From: Dipteris shenzhenensis
Lineage: Eukaryota > Polypodiophyta > Polypodiopsida > Gleicheniales
DNA: 64,000 bases
NCBI GenBank assembly: GCA_047967505.1
Contig: CM106540.1
Strand: one strand, 5' to 3'
A program made the translations under genes and the position numbers. Shown here in pieces: positions 63,912-64,000 of this stretch. Position 1 is the first letter of the stretch; the number at the start of each line of letters is the position of its first letter. The notes under the pieces are model-generated. The model had not been told where the DNA came from. It did no database searches and was given only the letters and a program-made list of their open reading frames with translations.

Positions 63912-64000
63912 GTGAGTGCTGAGTATGATGAGCCTCTCAGAATAGAGCTTCTGCAGCTGGCAACGCTCTTGCTGAAGCACATGTCAAATGAACTTGTTCA
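63912..64000 (+). CDS. TRA1: TRA1/TRRAP-like exon, cut by window end
   Basis: Only the first 89 bases of this exon are inside the window. It reads VSAEYDEPLRIELLQLATLL and continues to SNELV. This is one of the most conserved stretches of TRA1/TRRAP and directly follows LDPPEE of the previous exon in the family. The acceptor is TGATATCAG, ending at 63911. The frame is phase 0 at its start. The exon end and donor lie beyond the window. Confidence 0.95.
   Translation, partial: MSAEYDEPLRIELLQLATLLLKHMSNELV

Overview
The window is a piece of one large plant nuclear gene that is almost entirely intron. Four coding exons on the + strand (12135-12522, 49470-49619, 63522-63740 and 63912 to the window end) encode consecutive parts of the TRA1/TRRAP protein, the giant pseudokinase scaffold of the SAGA and NuA4 acetyltransferase complexes. 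All visible splice sites are GT-AG. The introns measure at least 12.1 kb, 36.9 kb, 13.9 kb and 171 bp. The organism is a vascular plant with a very large, repeat-rich genome: the TRA1 wording is plant-like, and the Copia, Gypsy, plant L1-type LINE and hAT content is plant-typical. A gymnosperm or fern is my inference from intron size; the sequence does not settle it.

Left intron (1-12134), nested: a Copia element on the minus strand (Copia-1, 1-3944) sits in the transposase end of a hAT transposon (hAT-1, 3945-4842). That transposon sits in the reverse transcriptase of a minus-strand Gypsy element (Gypsy-1, 4843 to about 10.1 kb). The Gypsy leader and LTR carry dense arrays of hairpins and ACGT boxes. 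A decayed + strand Copia fragment (10.2-11.5 kb) follows.

Second intron (12523-49469): a broken Gypsy fragment was split by a LINE with a perfect 16-bp target duplication (13100-25901), and the LINE was split by Copia-A (17648-23995). Next come Gypsy and Copia fragments (26.0-30.4 kb), then a Tat-like Gypsy with a second RNase H, split by Copia-B (31362-38157). A LINE fragment follows, split by a 2.5-kb gag-only element, Copia-C (41388-43931). The intron ends with 5'-truncated Copia-D (45511-48334), whose RT and RNase H frame is open, and LINE debris.

Third intron (49620-63521): LINE 3' tails, microsatellites, two minus-strand LINE ends, a second hAT transposase end split by an internally deleted Gypsy (Gypsy-F, 53336-55673), and a stop-ridden Copia (Copia-G, 57267 to about 63104).

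No element contributes to the host protein. The most unusual signals are non-coding: a 165-bp train of eight short stem-loops with variable stems and mostly 4-nt loops (9835-9999), palindromes in every LTR family, GTACGG-rich leaders shared by two Copia families, nine CCACGT boxes in 220 bp (about 8140-8362), and AAACGG motifs at a hAT end as in maize Ac. Copia-1 and Copia-D also form a long inverted repeat around one TRA1 exon.
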